The notes: generated by a model not told the origin, from the sequence alone. A stretch of 64,000 bases of DNA from Paraescarpia echinospica (GCA_020002185.1 JAHLWY010000257.1:99876-163875), one strand, 5' to 3'. Counted from the first letter of the stretch, positions 34,147-44,919 are shown. Numbers and translations: made by a program.

Positions 34147-35496
34147 TCAGAAGTCGTAGATGACTTTGCGGGTCTTGTCGATCTCCAGCATGGACTCGAA
34201 CTCGGCGTAGGCGATGACGTTCATGGTGGTCGTAAGGGCATCACGGAAATGAATCTCGATGCGCAGGTTCCCTTTTTGTACCAGATGGAAGCAGGCGCCG
34301 TCGCATGCGTCGGGGGTGAGATCCAAACCGTAGAAAGTGTAAGTCGGCGCGAGACAGTCCGTTCCCTTCGTCCTGCCACACCTTACCGGTCCAGGTGAAC
34401 AGATTGAGATAGCTACTGACGAAGAGATCGTTGTCGAAATTTGGCTGGAAAGGTTTAGAGGGTATCTATCCATGTACACGGCGAGGAAGTTTATGTCGTT
34501 GTTCTTGGCGTGGAACGGGTTCTTGTCGAACGATTCGTGATAGGCATCGTTATCGATGCAGCACAGTACGAGACGTTTCGGTAGGGTTCCGAGGAACAGA
34601 TTCTCGTGCGTGTGAAAGAGGGTTCCCGCTGGAATGGAGTAGACATTGCATTCTACAGGACGCATCGGATACTTGGCCGTGCTCTTCTCGAAGGCTTTGA
34701 TGTTTGCCATCTGTACTGTGGGATTCAGAGTGGCCTTCTTCACGAAAAAGGTGGCGTTGACGATCTTGACCTTGATGCCTTAAGCGCGAACGCGTTCTTG
34801 CTGCGCACCAGACGTGTCTTGACATCGACTCCGTTGATGAGGAATTTATCCTGAAGGAACAGGTCAACGTGTAGACGACCCATCATGTCGACAACGCGAC
34901 TACGCACGATCTTTTCTCGTCGAGCCACGAAGCCTCGTTGGCCGTGTCTCCCGCGGCTATCTCGACGGCCTCCATGTGACTATTCGTATCCTTGTGCCAC
35001 ATCTGACTCGACAGCTGCGTCTCTTTAGCATCCTCACCGTAGCTCAGCAACGTCTCGATGTAGGCGTGGTACGGATACGTGTTGGTCGAGGGGGTCATTA
35101 GCGTACCGTTCAGGTAGACGTCGACTTGGTTGAACAGTGAATGGAGCCAGTTATTCACCGCAGCCAACGGATCGGCGGCGTCGGGGTCGGTTCCGTCGGG
35201 TCGGGTCACCTTCGCTTGAACATGTACTGGCGAGATCCAGGTAATCATCTCCCGATCCGGGTATCACGAATTCTATCGGGCCGCCCGAGTCGAGAGAGGA
35301 CAAGTTTTGACATTGCACAGGCGACTGTCGACGATATTGGTCTGAGTCGGAGGTACGGTAAAGATGTCGAGTTCACTATTGACCCCTTCACAGGATTTTT
35401 ATGTTCGAAAGCCGTCATCGAATATGTCGAGTTCACGTATCCGCGACGTCTGTTTCTTGCGCTGTCTTCCTCCTGTACTGATTCGTTTCTTTGACT
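34147..35496 (-). pseudogene. Major capsid protein (double jelly-roll) of the Polinton, multiply frameshifted
   Basis: Successive frames carry hallmark blocks in the right order. Near 35376 is ELDIFTVPPTQ; near 35270 is IEFVIPGSGDDYLDL; at 34883-35248 is LFNQVDVYLNGTLMTPSTNT; and at 34147-34743 is the C-terminal part, ending NVIAYAEFESMLEIDKTRK. These match the Polinton capsid proteins known in databases as F54H12.2-like. At least four frame changes are needed to follow them (near 35340, 35240, 34900 and 34750), so no full protein can be made. The last 198-residue frame is open. Confidence 0.85.
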
Positions 35497-35692
35497 GTCC
35501 TCGTTTTATACGCTTAGAAGCTCACACGCCTGGGGTCAAGAGGTTAGTCAACAACCTCTTACCGGCAGTCGTGACGTGTCTTTTTGTTGCCCTTTTGATG
35601 ATTGAAGAGATTTCCTAGTCCGTGACCTTGTTGGTATCGAGCACCTGCAAAATAGGAAAGAGCACCACCCGCTTGGCTAGCGTAGTCATCAT
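35426..35692 (-). pseudogene. Small basic Polinton protein with GLG motif, broken
   Basis: Downstream of the minor capsid gene, an ATG at 35692 starts a short frame. An overlapping frame reads GARYQQGHGLGNLF, a motif of a small conserved Polinton protein (RYQxGHGLG), followed in other frames by Arg/Lys-rich sequence (KRIKRGQSKKR). Basic small virion proteins of this kind are thought to be internal or membrane-active capsid proteins, by analogy with adenovirus. Frames are broken at least twice. Confidence 0.5.
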
Positions 35693-35704
35693 TGTAATTC
35701 AATT

Positions 35705-36503
35705 TTAGAAGAGTCCCGTCCGTCGTCGTCGGAAATGAAGCGTCACCGTCACCTTACCGACCTCGAATGGAACGCTTTATCCGGTGTCGTCTCCTATATC
35801 GATTTATATCGCCCCGAACTCGTTGCACAAGAGAGGGACATATTGGACGTGATCGAAATCTGCGATGGTACCGTTCAGACTGTAGACCGCAACGCTCCGC
35901 AACAAGGGCGCGAGACAGTCGCCGACGACACGTGAGTCCACGACATCCGTGTAGATGTATAGGCTCTCGAATCCTTGATTCATGTCCATCACGATATCGC
36001 CCTCTTTCTTTAAGGTGTACTGACCTACCCGACCAATATCGTTTCCACCTAGGTCCGAGTGATCATAGACGCGTCTGGTCGTTGTTTCGGGACTGGTCGA
36101 AACTCTTGAACAGAGACCTAGCATGGTTGCCATGGCACTCTCTACGGGAATATTAAACTCGGTCTCGGAGGTCACCCTGTGAGGTATATCATTGTAACTA
36201 AATTTTGCGCTGGCCCTATCCGTCGACATACTATGTTGGTTCGTGTTGTAGTAATACCCGGCTTCGATCGCTGGGAGTGAGACCTCTACGATCGCTCTCG
36301 TACAGGTAGAACCTGGTATCCTCTTCGCGAACGTTGTAACAAGTATGCGGGTGCTGGAACTTTACTATACCGCATTCCCAATCGCCAAAAGACAGAACGA
36401 CACGACGAGGCAAGTATGTGATGAAATGCGCCAAGGTGTTATTCGGACGCGACTTCATGGAAGCGTTGCTAGGCAATGTCAGGTAGAAATCACTCGTCGC
36501 CAT
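35705..36503 (-). pseudogene. Minor capsid (penton-like) protein of the Polinton, frameshift and two stops
   Basis: The N-terminal frame (36231-36503) has FYLTLPSNASM and FITYLPRRVVLSFGDWECGI. The next frame (35804-36229) has MNQGFESLYIYTDVV, VVGDCLAPLLRSV and VQYVPLLCNEFG. Past the TAA at 35804 the same frame goes on to FEVGKVTVTLHFRRR and ends at TAA 35705, interrupted by another internal TAA near 35774. All blocks match Polinton minor capsid proteins. The frameshift lies near 36230. Two nonsense codons in the same frame argue for real decay, not only sequencing error. Confidence 0.8.
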
Positions 36504-36544
36504 GGTGTTGTTGTTGTTGTTGTTGTCTCAACGTCGGAGTGGGT

Positions 36545-36795
36545 AGGAGGTAAGCCAACGAACTACTCAATCAGGCCGTCCACAGAGTCGGATTATCGTC
36601 ATCGATCGGTAGGTTGTATATGCTGACCAAGATGTCCGTGTACAAGACGACGATCTGACAGAGAAAGACTATCTCCTGTTTGTGACACTCGTTACCGAAA
36701 ATATGCCTAGGAATGCTCTGTTGTTGCTGCGTTTCGGTAACGTCTTCTTCCGCGTCAATGATGGAGACCTCTCTAGTCGTTTCGTGTGTCATCAT
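36545..36795 (-). pseudogene. Small membrane protein of the Polinton
   Basis: The frame from ATG 36795 has a hydrophilic N-terminus with a Gln run, one membrane segment (about residues 43-62, VFLCQIVVLYTDILVSIYNL) and a C-terminal NPTLWTA. The expected continuation LLSSSLxYLLP is found in another frame just downstream, so a small frameshift truncates it near 36571. Short proteins with this membrane segment plus 'WTALLSS..GYLLP' end are recurrent in Polintons; function unknown. Confidence 0.6.
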
Positions 36796-36831
36796 CCGAC
36801 TCGGGTTCGGAGGTAGTACACCCGCCTCTTA

Positions 36832-37131
36832 TCATATACTCAAATCTATACGACACCTTTTTGTGGTGACATCTCCTTTTGTGAAGTCGTGCGCAACCCT
36901 CGTGTCTTGTCCAACACACTTGACGTGGTCCTTTGCAGCGACAATACAGCCTACTGAACTGAAACGTCTTGAACGACTAAAATACTTCCGGTACTTTGCT
37001 TGGGGTGGTGCTGCTGCTGCTGTTGCTGCTTCCACGGACAATTTCTTGATGACGAAGCGTGAAGAGTATACCAACGTATAGTAGAACCACAGTACTACAC
37101 TTACACCGATGAAGACCGACAATCTAACCAA
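36832..37131 (-). CDS. Hypothetical Polinton protein with N-terminal membrane segment
   Basis: Open frame of 99 residues. Residues 4-20 form a hydrophobic segment, then come an Ala run (AATAAAAPP), a basic patch (KYRKYFSRSRRF) and a C-terminal KCVGQDTRVAHDFTKGDV. It sits between the integrase remnant and the small membrane protein. No homologue is recalled with certainty. Given the broken neighbours, it may itself be truncated. Confidence 0.45.
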   Translation of the reverse strand: MVRLSVFIGVSVVLWFYYTLVYSSRFVIKKLSVEAATAAAAPPQAKYRKYFSRSRRFSSVGCIVAAKDHVKCVGQDTRVAHDFTKGDVTTKRCRIDLSI

Positions 37132-37186
37132 ACCATATCATCACCTGACCGATGAGATATCAGCTGACGAGTAGGAGGTCGCGCGC

Positions 37187-37610
37187 CTAGTCTTTGTACC
37201 TGACGAGGGCATTGGGGTCAATCCAGCTTTTGAGTTTGGAAGGATAGCCGTGCTTTTTCACCAACACCTCACTTCGCCTGTCTCCCTTCCGTCGTCGCAG
37301 TACAGATTCCCCGCGGTACAGTTTATCGGTTGGCGCCGACACCTTCTGCAACTCCGGTTCGTGGAATGTTCCGTTCAACATCTCACCGAGATCGTCCGTC
37401 AATCGATAGACGGGTGGATCGGAGGGAAGGACCTCGCGTATCGTGAAGATTTACTCGCTCCAATTCGCCATGTACCCTTTTTCGAACCTTCTCTTGAACT
37501 TGCTGATACGCACGCGATCCGCCACGTGGAACGTGGGTACGTTTTTGGCGTCGTGTCCGTACAAGCGATGCCACACATCTTCCTGATTCGATGCATTCCC
37601 CCGTGACGGA
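37187..37610 (-). pseudogene. Integrase C-terminal region with chromodomain-like end (Polinton), catalytic core absent
   Basis: Two frames: the first (about 37400-37600) encodes a basic stretch with KNVPTFHVADRVRISKFK, typical of the region after the integrase core. The second (37187-37402) has RLTDDLGEMLNGTFHEPELQ and a chromodomain-like end (RGESVLRRRKGDRRSEVLVK, then GYPSKLKSWI). This matches the F54H12.3-like Polinton integrase, a retroviral-type DDE enzyme that inserts the element. The zinc-binding and DDE core that should precede it are missing; a different conserved gene lies directly upstream. Confidence 0.7.
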
Positions 37611-37639
37611 GGCATACGGATACTGCGGTGGGGGTGTCG

Positions 37640-38410
37640 TTATAGGGCGGACTGTTCCATTCGTCGACGCGCGTGGGGTGTCCAACGCAGCGCTCGCAAC
37701 GCTCTACCAACCGATCGTGAAGGTGTGTGTGCCAGCGGTGCACTTTGTCCCTGTTGAATGTGTAATTTCCTGGTCTCGTTGCCTACCAACTCCATGGGTA
37801 GACTGATGTCGTCGAGTTGTCGAGCAAACATCCGCCATCCCGTCGAGTCGCCGACTGTCTTTCTCGCGCGCAACAGATCGTTCACGAGATCCACCACGTT
37901 ACTTCCGGGTACCGGGACTCCGTTGTGGATGAGCTTTCCTCGCGCGGTCCACGCGTCGTCTCGTTTGAGACGTTCCATCCGTCGTCTGGCTTTGGCCTGT
38001 AGCGCCTTGGGAACGCTCTCGATGACCTCCGCGAACTCTGTTGTAGTGGTGGTAGAAGGGTCCGCCGCCGCCGCCGCCCCCGCCGCCGCCGCTGTGGTGG
38101 AAGGGCCCGCCCCGGCCGCCTCTGCCGCCCCCGGCGCCGGAGGCGCAGCTGTTTCCTTCTTCACCGAGATCACGCGTACCGGTTCTTTGATATGTGTATC
38201 GGTCAAGACGTTGTATCGCTGTAACCCTTGGTTATACATGTCGACCTTGTCCCCGTCGTTGAGATCCTGTCTGTCGAGAATGGCCGTCATATCGTCGTCG
38301 AGGACCTGGACCTTTTCCCCTAAGCTATACGTCGATGCAGGTGTGGTGGCGCTAAGTATATCCAGGAGTCGCGGGTTCACCAATGCCTTTTTCCGCGCGT
38401 GTTCTATCAC
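37640..38410 (-). pseudogene. Conserved Polinton protein of unknown function, open to near its end
   Basis: Open frame starting MIEHARKKALVNPRLLDIL. Features in order: an N-terminal helical part (DDDMTAILDRQDLNDGDK), an Ala/Thr/Gly-rich low-complexity centre (about residues 90-120), then VPGSNVVDLVNDLLRARK and FARQLDDISLPMELVGNETR. The last two blocks recur at the C-terminus of a protein encoded beside the integrase or ATPase in many Polintons. After the VGN block the last 40 or so codons look out of frame (Arg-rich), so the true end probably lies near 37750. Function unknown. Confidence 0.6.
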
Positions 38411-38414
38411 GTCT

Positions 38415-38737
38415 TGACTAGCACCTCTTTAAGTAGCTGAAGAAAGACGGCACGGACCAACGGAGTTAGGAAAGCCGACAGGAAACCTCCGGTCTGTCCT
38501 TCACCGACCTGGTTATTTTCTAGCAAGATTTGTCGTCGCCGGCACGCCTCTTCGTCCCAACTCGCGTAGTTTCTTTCTATACTTACTCAACCGTCGCCTC
38601 TGTACCGGGGTCAAGGGTATGTTGTAGGCGCACTCGGCCAATGCACAAAGAAGGTCGGCGTTGGCGATGATAGCACTTCTCAATTTAGTGCTCTTGTATC
38701 TATTCAGCGCCTGTATAAAGAGAATGTGTCTCTTCAC
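38415..38737 (-). pseudogene. Small basic helical Polinton protein, frameshifted near its end
   Basis: The start ATG overlaps the ATPase stop (ATGA, 38734-38737), typical of tightly packed viral-type genes. The frame reads AIIANADLLCALAECAYNIP then LTPVQRRRLSKYRKKLRELG, a pattern (a helix, then NxPLxPxQKRRL with a basic stretch) common in Polintons. After residue 74 the frame stops, but the usual GGFLSAFLTPL-like end is present in another frame at about 38415-38490. Probably a DNA-binding or core protein; that role is inference. Confidence 0.6.
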
Positions 38738-39399
38738 GAGGTCAGACGTGTAAATGAAGAGACGAGGCGCGTGTGCAGTTTTTTTAATACTTTCGGAAGG
38801 TATACGTAATGAAAACCGTCGTGTGGAAAGATGGACGTGCCTAGACGCATAACCTCGGACGTGTCCTGTTTTAGGTCGACCAAGAGATAATCGTACGGTA
38901 CAGACGTGGCATCTTTGAACGCGCCTTGTACAAACTTTACACGACCTGGGTACATCTGTCGTGCCAAGTGACCTATCTGGTAGGCATCGCGAGGATTTTT
39001 GAAGACCACCATATACTGATAATTCAGACTGATGGTGCGACTCTCCTTGTTTTTTGGAAAGAGGTGCTGCACGAGATACAGTACGGACGTGTTCTTGTTC
39101 GTGAACAAGGTCATGTCCCGTTCGTCATTTTCCGCCATCAGATCGTCTGTGATCATGAAGCACCTCGTCGAAGCATCGAACAAGCTGTCGCTCGGTAACC
39201 ATTCTGCGAATTGGACGTTGGCTATGTACATCGTAGCGTAAGCGCTTTGCAATTCTCCGTAACACCACGTGAACTTCTCGGGTGGCGGATCGATCATCGT
39301 GACAGCGTGACGTAGTATACGCGTCACAAAAGTACTTTTCCCGCATCCCGTCGGAGCAGCGACGATGCGCGTGAAAGGATGTTTCCACCGTGCCTCCAT
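38734..39399 (-). CDS. Packaging ATPase of the Polinton (FtsK/HerA, A32-like), open frame
   Basis: Uninterrupted frame of 221 residues. Walker A is APTGCGKST (residues 15-23) and Walker B is FMITDD (residues 81-86), with Asp85/Asp86 in place for Mg and catalysis. The length fits Polinton and virophage packaging ATPases, which drive DNA into the capsid. It overlaps the downstream small-protein gene by 4 bp and starts just after the polymerase 3' end. It is the only large intact gene in the element, so its survival may be chance or recent death of the element. Confidence 0.82.
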   Translation of the reverse strand: MEARWKHPFTRIVAAPTGCGKSTFVTRILRHAVTMIDPPPEKFTWCYGELQSAYATMYIANVQFAEWLPSDSLFDASTRCFMITDDLMAENDERDMTLFTNKNTSVLYLVQHLFPKNKESRTISLNYQYMVVFKNPRDAYQIGHLARQMYPGRVKFVQGAFKDATSVPYDYLLVDLKQDTSEVMRLGTSIFPHDGFHYVYLPKVLKKLHTRLVSSFTRLTS

Positions 39400-39409
39400 G
39401 ATCTATTAT

Positions 39410-40840
39410 GACGATCGAGTACCTGATCTTCGCCTTTGATACGTCTATGGGACCAGAGGACACTCCGTCATCGTGGACCACGCTTTTGGCGTAGAAGTAG
39501 GTCAGGGCCGCGCGTTCCTGCACGTAGGTCATCACGGACGAGTGATTCACTCGAAACCCACGGTTCTATCCATTCCCGCTCCGACGGTTGATCAACACGT
39601 ATAGGAAGGCCCATTTGTCTATTGCGTTCAGACGTTCGTTCAGTCCTTTCGTACTGTACTTGTCAGTGGGTCCGAAACAGTAGTAGGTCTTGCTGCATAA
39701 CCCATGAAAGAATCTCCAGCCCATTCAACCTTGAAGAGACCCGGTGTCCTTATATCGTAGGCTTAGCGTGCCATGCAGGCCCAACGATGTCCGGCGAGGC
39801 GATAGCGAACGTACTCGCTCTGATGATCGTGCAACATTCGGATGGAAGTCATTCGGAGCGGCGTCGGAAGTAATTTTCTCGTAGTTCCGGGGTGACGAGC
39901 TCATCGAAGGACTCACCGGCCAAAGCTATTTAGGCGCTATCTGTGTCTGTTTCGCAGTACTCGAACAGCGGACATTCCAGGTACCTGTCGACGAAGTCGT
40001 CATAGAACTGCAACATGCGCAGTTTGGCATACTGCAAGACGAAGTAGCCCACGTGTATGGGCAAGGCGTACTTAACACTCATCTCGATCTCGTAGGCATC
40101 GTCGACGACGAGGTCGAGCTTTTGAAAGCGACGATCGTTGATCATGACCGGTGCCCTCCTCTCCGTGGAGTAGTTGACGTCAAGGTGGTGATCGACGTTG
40201 GTGATACTGCGATCATAGCTCTAATAGCCGATCAACTTATTCGTGTCCGCAATGATGGCCTTGTCCGGGTGAATATATCCCGGGCGATGGGCATCGGACA
40301 CTGCTTCGACGAACTGTCGGAAGCTCGGATTCGGAGTGTATTCGACGACCTGATAGACGTGCGTCACCTCCAGTCCGTGAGCCAGGTACCATCACAAGAG
40401 GTGTGGCGAGCAAGATCTTGTCACCGTGATAACTCCCAACGAGGGTGCGGCGTGGGGTCGACATGATGTCGACATGATGTCGTGTTCTTCGACGTACCGA
40501 CGCATGAACGGTTCTAGATCGTCACGCGTCATGTGGATGTTCTTGAATATGGGCTGCATCTCGGCAAACTGAGCGCGCAATTCTTCTGGTACACGAAGGT
40601 CGCACAGGATCATGCCGAACAAGGTTCCGTTGCGCACACCTGCCAGTATCTGCTGTGACGTCATCTTCCACAGCACGTGACATCGTCGAGGAAAGAAATT
40701 TGTTCACGGACGCATCGCTTCTCGTGACCTTCCATTCACATTCCCACATCTCGACGACTTCACAAAGTCACGGGGATAGGCGGTATTCTTTCTAGTTTCG
40801 ATGAGGAGTTGGGCTATGGTTTTTCAGTTGACCTCTTTGA
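39410..40840 (-). pseudogene. DNA polymerase B, C-terminal half (palm/thumb), Polinton type, inactive
   Basis: Blocks found in order, in changing frames: EMWECEWKVT near 40750; VPEELRAQFAEMQPIFKNIH (40392-40676); GDKILLATPLVMWY-like and DARRSGDIHPDKAIIADTNK (40237-40464); LDLVVDDAYEIEMSVKYALP and VLQYAKLRMLQFYDDF (39930-40145); the motif C YCETDTDSA; and a C-terminal VMTYVQERAALTYFYAKSVV (39414-39550). They match Polinton polymerases. The expected NSxYG of motif B is spoiled by a TAG at 40221-40223. The exonuclease and N-terminal domains are absent: the element breaks off near 40840. Confidence 0.85.
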
Positions 40841-40849
40841 CCTCTCGTT

Positions 40850-42970
40850 GAGTGTGTCACGAAGTGTTTTCTATAGAATTTAATCAGGCTTTAGAACAGT
40901 GGTTTTGTTTACAAAATATTGTCACGGGATGGTGCTGCCATCTCTGGTATGTATTGTCGTTGAGGTATGTGCCGGCTCCCTCTGGCGATTAAGGCGTGTA
41001 ATGTTTTAACTATCGACGAGTTAGATTTAACTAATTTCATTTGTTCACCACTAATCTTACGGTTAGGTATACAAAATTTGGTATCAGTAGAAATTATTTA
41101 ACGTGACTGATAATATGGTGACCTTGCAAACTACTTATGTTGTGGTTATAAGAAGATTATATTATGAACTTACAACATTTGTTTACATAAATTTAGGTGT
41201 GAAAAACACCGCGGTCACACCTAGCTTATGAATAGAGTACGTGTTTTATTAACATTAAGGATTAATTCGTGAGAGTTGGAAAGTACGATGAACATTATGG
41301 TATCCGGCTCGATACAGGGAATCCAGTGATATTAATTTTATAAGTAATTCACGTAAGTTAAAGATTATATGAGCACAGATATAGCCAGGCGTTTAGCAAG
41401 CAATATCTATGTTAAACTCAGAGAGTTGAATGGATTGATTCGAAGTGTGAAAGGAGCCGATTTCAGGGACGACTTTGGTTTGTGTCAAGTGTGGTGGTTG
41501 GTCAGACTGGCTTCCGGCCATAGGGCTATATAGGCAGAGAACGGCCATCTCTCCACGCGGCTGCATATGTAGACATAGGATAATTGATAACGAAAATATA
41601 CAATTACATCATTACTTCGTGACAAGAAACCACGCCAAAACTGGATATCCTGTCACCCGGGTTATGAATGCCATCTGAAGCAAAGCTCAGCCAATAATAT
41701 TGTTGCCTATCAGATTCTACTGTTTGAGTTTTGGGACATTATACAATGGTTTGGAAGTAGAAGTCATTATTTGAATACACAACGCCGCTCAGAATGTGCG
41801 AATGGATAATTTTTTTTTGGATTAATTGAAGTTGCTGGTTTTGTGTTTGATATGGAGGTTAATGGTGTCAGGTAGTTTTGTCTTTGTAAAAGTGGTAAAT
41901 ATATCACTGTAAACAACTTTGTAGCAATTTGTTTGAACGAGCCTGATTAAATATGTGTTAGGGATTTAAAATATTGATATATTATTGAAGAGTTGTCCAG
42001 GTAGTTTGTTAAAACAACTTTTATTACAACTATTACGTACAGCGCTGGCCTTGACATTAAGGTTTTACATTCATTTGCGCGAGGGGCCAGTATTTTTGAA
42101 ACGTTACTGGCCCCCCAATAAAAGTTACTGGCCTCCCAATAAATGTTACTGCCCCCCCCAATAAAAGTAACTGGCCCGAACAACTCACCATTACACAATT
42201 ATATATTATTGACAAGGTAGCCTTCCGCATTTTGTGGGGGAAATAGTGTTGCGCAAAAAAAACTGTGTGCACCGTGATCGATATTGTCATTGCGATAAAA
42301 TGGCTTGCATTAAAACATTATTTTCACATTCTGATTTCCCCTGGTTTTTAGATTATTGTTGATGATTTAAGCATAATAATTCATTCAAATTCAAAAATTC
42401 CAGTGTATGCGTAACAAATATGCTGATGCTGATATGCCCATCGCTTCACAGAATGTCCACGGGGGGTCAATAGGAGAGACGTTGTGCAGACTTTTGCAAA
42501 GCTCTTGTTTTTGTATTTTTGTTTTACAAATTTAGATAGTGACTACAAGAAGTGAGATTGTGAAGTTAAATGAATATTTTAAGTGTTGTCCTCTCAGCTA
42601 ATACTGCAAACACTGAGGCGCAATAAACAAGCTTCACAAGAACTCCACACAGTGTCGCTAGTAGTGGTGCCACATGGATTTATTGTCAACTTGCAATACG
42701 TGATCATTCGTAAATATAAGATAGTGATTACAGTTTCAAGCAAGTATACAAAGACAGAAGCAATTTTTTTTAACACAGGGCAAGTGATAGATACGATTTA
42801 TAACATCGGTGGCCACTTGGATTGAAACCAATGGCCCGTTGGGCCAGTAAATATGAAAATTGGTTGCCCAAACTGGTCTGGAAGCTTCAAATAAAGGCGC
42901 TGGGCCAGTGTTAATGTTGAGGCTTGCTGCGAAACTGAGCAGCACCCGTATATATTCTGGCATTTGTTGT
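40850..42970. other. AT-rich non-coding stretch upstream of the receptor-tail exons
   Basis: No exon was recognised. A short tandem repeat of about 22 bp (GTTACTGGCC..CCCAATAAAA, four units) lies at 42100-42175. It may be intron of the receptor-tail gene. Confidence 0.4.
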
Positions 42971-42977
42971 TTCCTAG

Positions 42978-43192
42978 AGAGTCCGGTGAGACTTGATCGC
43001 CAAAACACGAAGCAACTCCATATCCCGCACCCATCAGCCCAGACTCTGCCAGCAAGTGGATCCAGATCACAGCAAGTAAATCCTGGTTACCGGACGACAT
43101 CTGGATCATCTCTGGTGCATTCCGTGTCCAGGGATGACAGTGTTGTTCGCAACTATGAGACACTTCGTAGAGATGTCACCGAGTCAGCGGAG
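42978..43192 (+). CDS. Receptor-tail gene, exon R1 (NPxY and YxxL motifs)
   Basis: 215-base exon after the acceptor TTGTTTCCTAG with donor GAG|GTGAGT; entry phase 1, exit phase 0. The peptide is Ser/Gln/Arg-rich and without hydrophobic segments. It contains QVNPGYRT, an NPxY-type endocytosis or PTB-binding motif, and VVRNYETLRRD, a YxxL motif. Such a mixture is typical of the cytoplasmic tail of a type I receptor. No extracellular or membrane exon was found upstream, where the Polinton lies. The gene family is not recognised. Confidence 0.6.
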
Positions 43193-43539
43193 GTGAGTTG
43201 TACCGTATCCCCACATATCAGTGGTGATAGTTGATTATATAACCCCTCAGCGCTTAGCCAGAAATAATGTTTTTCAGTCTTAAATTAATTAAAAAGTGTA
43301 CCTTTTAGCGCGTGAACGGCTTGCATACTGATTCATTTGATTTGTTTCACTATCAGCTGTGCCAATGATAGTAATTAATGTGGGCTTCTACACTTGGAAC
43401 TGTTAGTTAATCTAGTTTCCAGCTGGCTCCCTCTAAATTCCACCAATCTTATCAGTTGTAGATACCTCTCTTGGCCAGTCATGTACCAGTCTTGAAGACT
43501 GGCAGATGGGTCTCAGGCTAAGCACATGGTCATGATACC

Positions 43540-44035
43540 CTTGGCAGACATCCTCACAAGTCAGGGGTGGTAGTTGACTATCTACCCATGGCACTATCCC
43601 GGGCATACATCCTCTCAAGTCAGGGGTGGTATTAGACTACACTACCCCTGACAGATCTCCTCACAAGCCAGGAGTGTTAGTTGATTACACTACCCCTGGC
43701 AGACATCCTCACAAGTCAGGGGTTGTAGTTGACTACACTACCCCTGACAGACATCCTCACAAGTCAGGTGTGGTAGTTGACTACACTACCCCTGACAGAC
43801 ATCCTCACAAGTCAGGTGTGATAGTTGACTACCCTACCCAGGCAGACATCTTCACAAGTCAGGTGTGATAGTTGACTACTCTACCCCAGGCAGACATCCT
43901 CACAAGCCATGGGTGGTAGTTGACTACACTACCCTGACAGTCATCCTCACAAGTCCGGGGTGATAGTTGACTACACTACCCCTGGCAGACATCTTCACAA
44001 ATCAGGGGTGATAGCTGACTACACTACCTCAAATT
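43540..44035. repeat. 48-bp minisatellite, array 1, about ten units
   Basis: Repeated word TAGTTGACTACACTACCCCT followed by ..CAGACATCCTCACAAG..AGGGGTGG. The period is 48 or close to it, so both strands show open 16-residue repeats (VVDYTTPGRHPHKPG on plus). Units vary by substitutions and short deletions. The same array occurs at 47240-47790 in the second duplicated segment. Confidence 0.88.
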
Positions 44036-44794
44036 CAAATGATTACTTCTATATCCTGAACAAAATCCAAAGCAACCAAATCTAAGATTATTGGTTATGC
44101 TTACCTTTAGTGTTTATGCAAGGCAGTATGCCAGCAGGGGGTGTTGATGGTGTTGTCACAAACAACACCCATCCCAAGGTGTAGTAACACCCCTGGGTTG
44201 TAAGGATGTACCAATGTGATGTTGTTGGTGTAGTCATTGAGCACCAGACAGACAATATGCCAGTGGGTCCTGGGGCTATTGATGGGTATCAGCAACACCC
44301 ATGGGACGTGGGGATGTACCATTGGGGTGCTGTGTCTAGCCATTGAGCACCAGACAGAGAGTCTGGTGTGTTGACCACATCGAGGGTGCTGTACTATCGT
44401 ACACTATCATGAAACATATATTTAAAAAAATGCAAACACTGTAAGGAGTTTTAAGGCACTATTTTTAACACGCCTCATGTAGAATGTTTACAATTGTGAA
44501 CATTTTCTAGTTGATTTGCTGGAATAACTATTTGTATTTTAGTGGTAAATTGTTTTAAATTATTTCAATTTTTATTATTAAATTTTCTTTCTTCCTTTCT
44601 GTCTATAATTGGTCAATTGAATCATGATTTTGTTAATTGAATTGTAATGACGTTTTAATCAATTAGTTATATTTTATTAATATATTGTTGTAAATTGTAC
44701 ATTTTATCTAAAGTTTACAGACGTGGATGTAAGTCGGAGTGACATGTATTGCATAATGACTCATGTATCGAAGATTTACAAAATTGTTTTGCAG

Positions 44795-44861
44795 ACTGCC
44801 GGTACATCAGATTATACTGCTGATGAGGGGATGTATGCAGGCATTTCACGACATGAAGACG
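44795..44861 (+). CDS. Receptor-tail gene, exon R2
   Basis: 67-base exon after the acceptor TTGTTTTGCAG with donor GTAAGA; entry phase 0 matches exon R1, exit phase 1 matches exon R3. It encodes about 22 residues, TAGTSDYTADEGMYAGISRH, with two tyrosines in acidic contexts (DYTADE, MYAGI) like kinase or SH2 sites. Its paralogue is exon R4 at 48855. Confidence 0.55.
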
Positions 44862-44919
44862 GTAAGAATTATGTTTCCCCAGGTCAGTTTATTAAATGTG
44901 TTTTCTTTCTGTGTTTTTA

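Larger units (their letters stand above)
33480..40840 (-). mobile_element. Polinton/Maverick element, truncated and decayed
   Basis: About 7.3 kb of distinctly more GC-rich DNA holds, on one strand, the hallmark Polinton gene set: protein-primed-type DNA polymerase B, FtsK/HerA-like packaging ATPase, integrase C-terminus, double-jelly-roll major capsid protein, minor capsid protein and adenain-like protease, plus small conserved proteins. Complete elements are usually 15-20 kb. Here the N-terminal half of the polymerase and the catalytic core of the integrase are missing, no terminal inverted repeats were found, and frameshifts and nonsense codons break most genes. It lies upstream of, and perhaps inside, the receptor-tail gene at 42978. 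Borders are approximate. Confidence 0.9.

Noticed and set aside
37758..38417. 219-codon plus-strand frame in the Polinton
   Set aside because: Shadow of the conserved minus-strand protein in GC-rich DNA; the minus reading matches Polinton motifs.
33480..40840. An intact, active virus or a bacterial gene cluster
   Set aside because: The genes are Polinton-type but broken by frameshifts and nonsense codons, with the polymerase N-terminus and integrase core missing; the surrounding DNA is intron-bearing and repeat-rich.
33480..40840. All frameshifts being sequencing errors
   Set aside because: Some could be, but in-frame nonsense codons in the polymerase and minor capsid genes, plus large deletions, indicate real decay.
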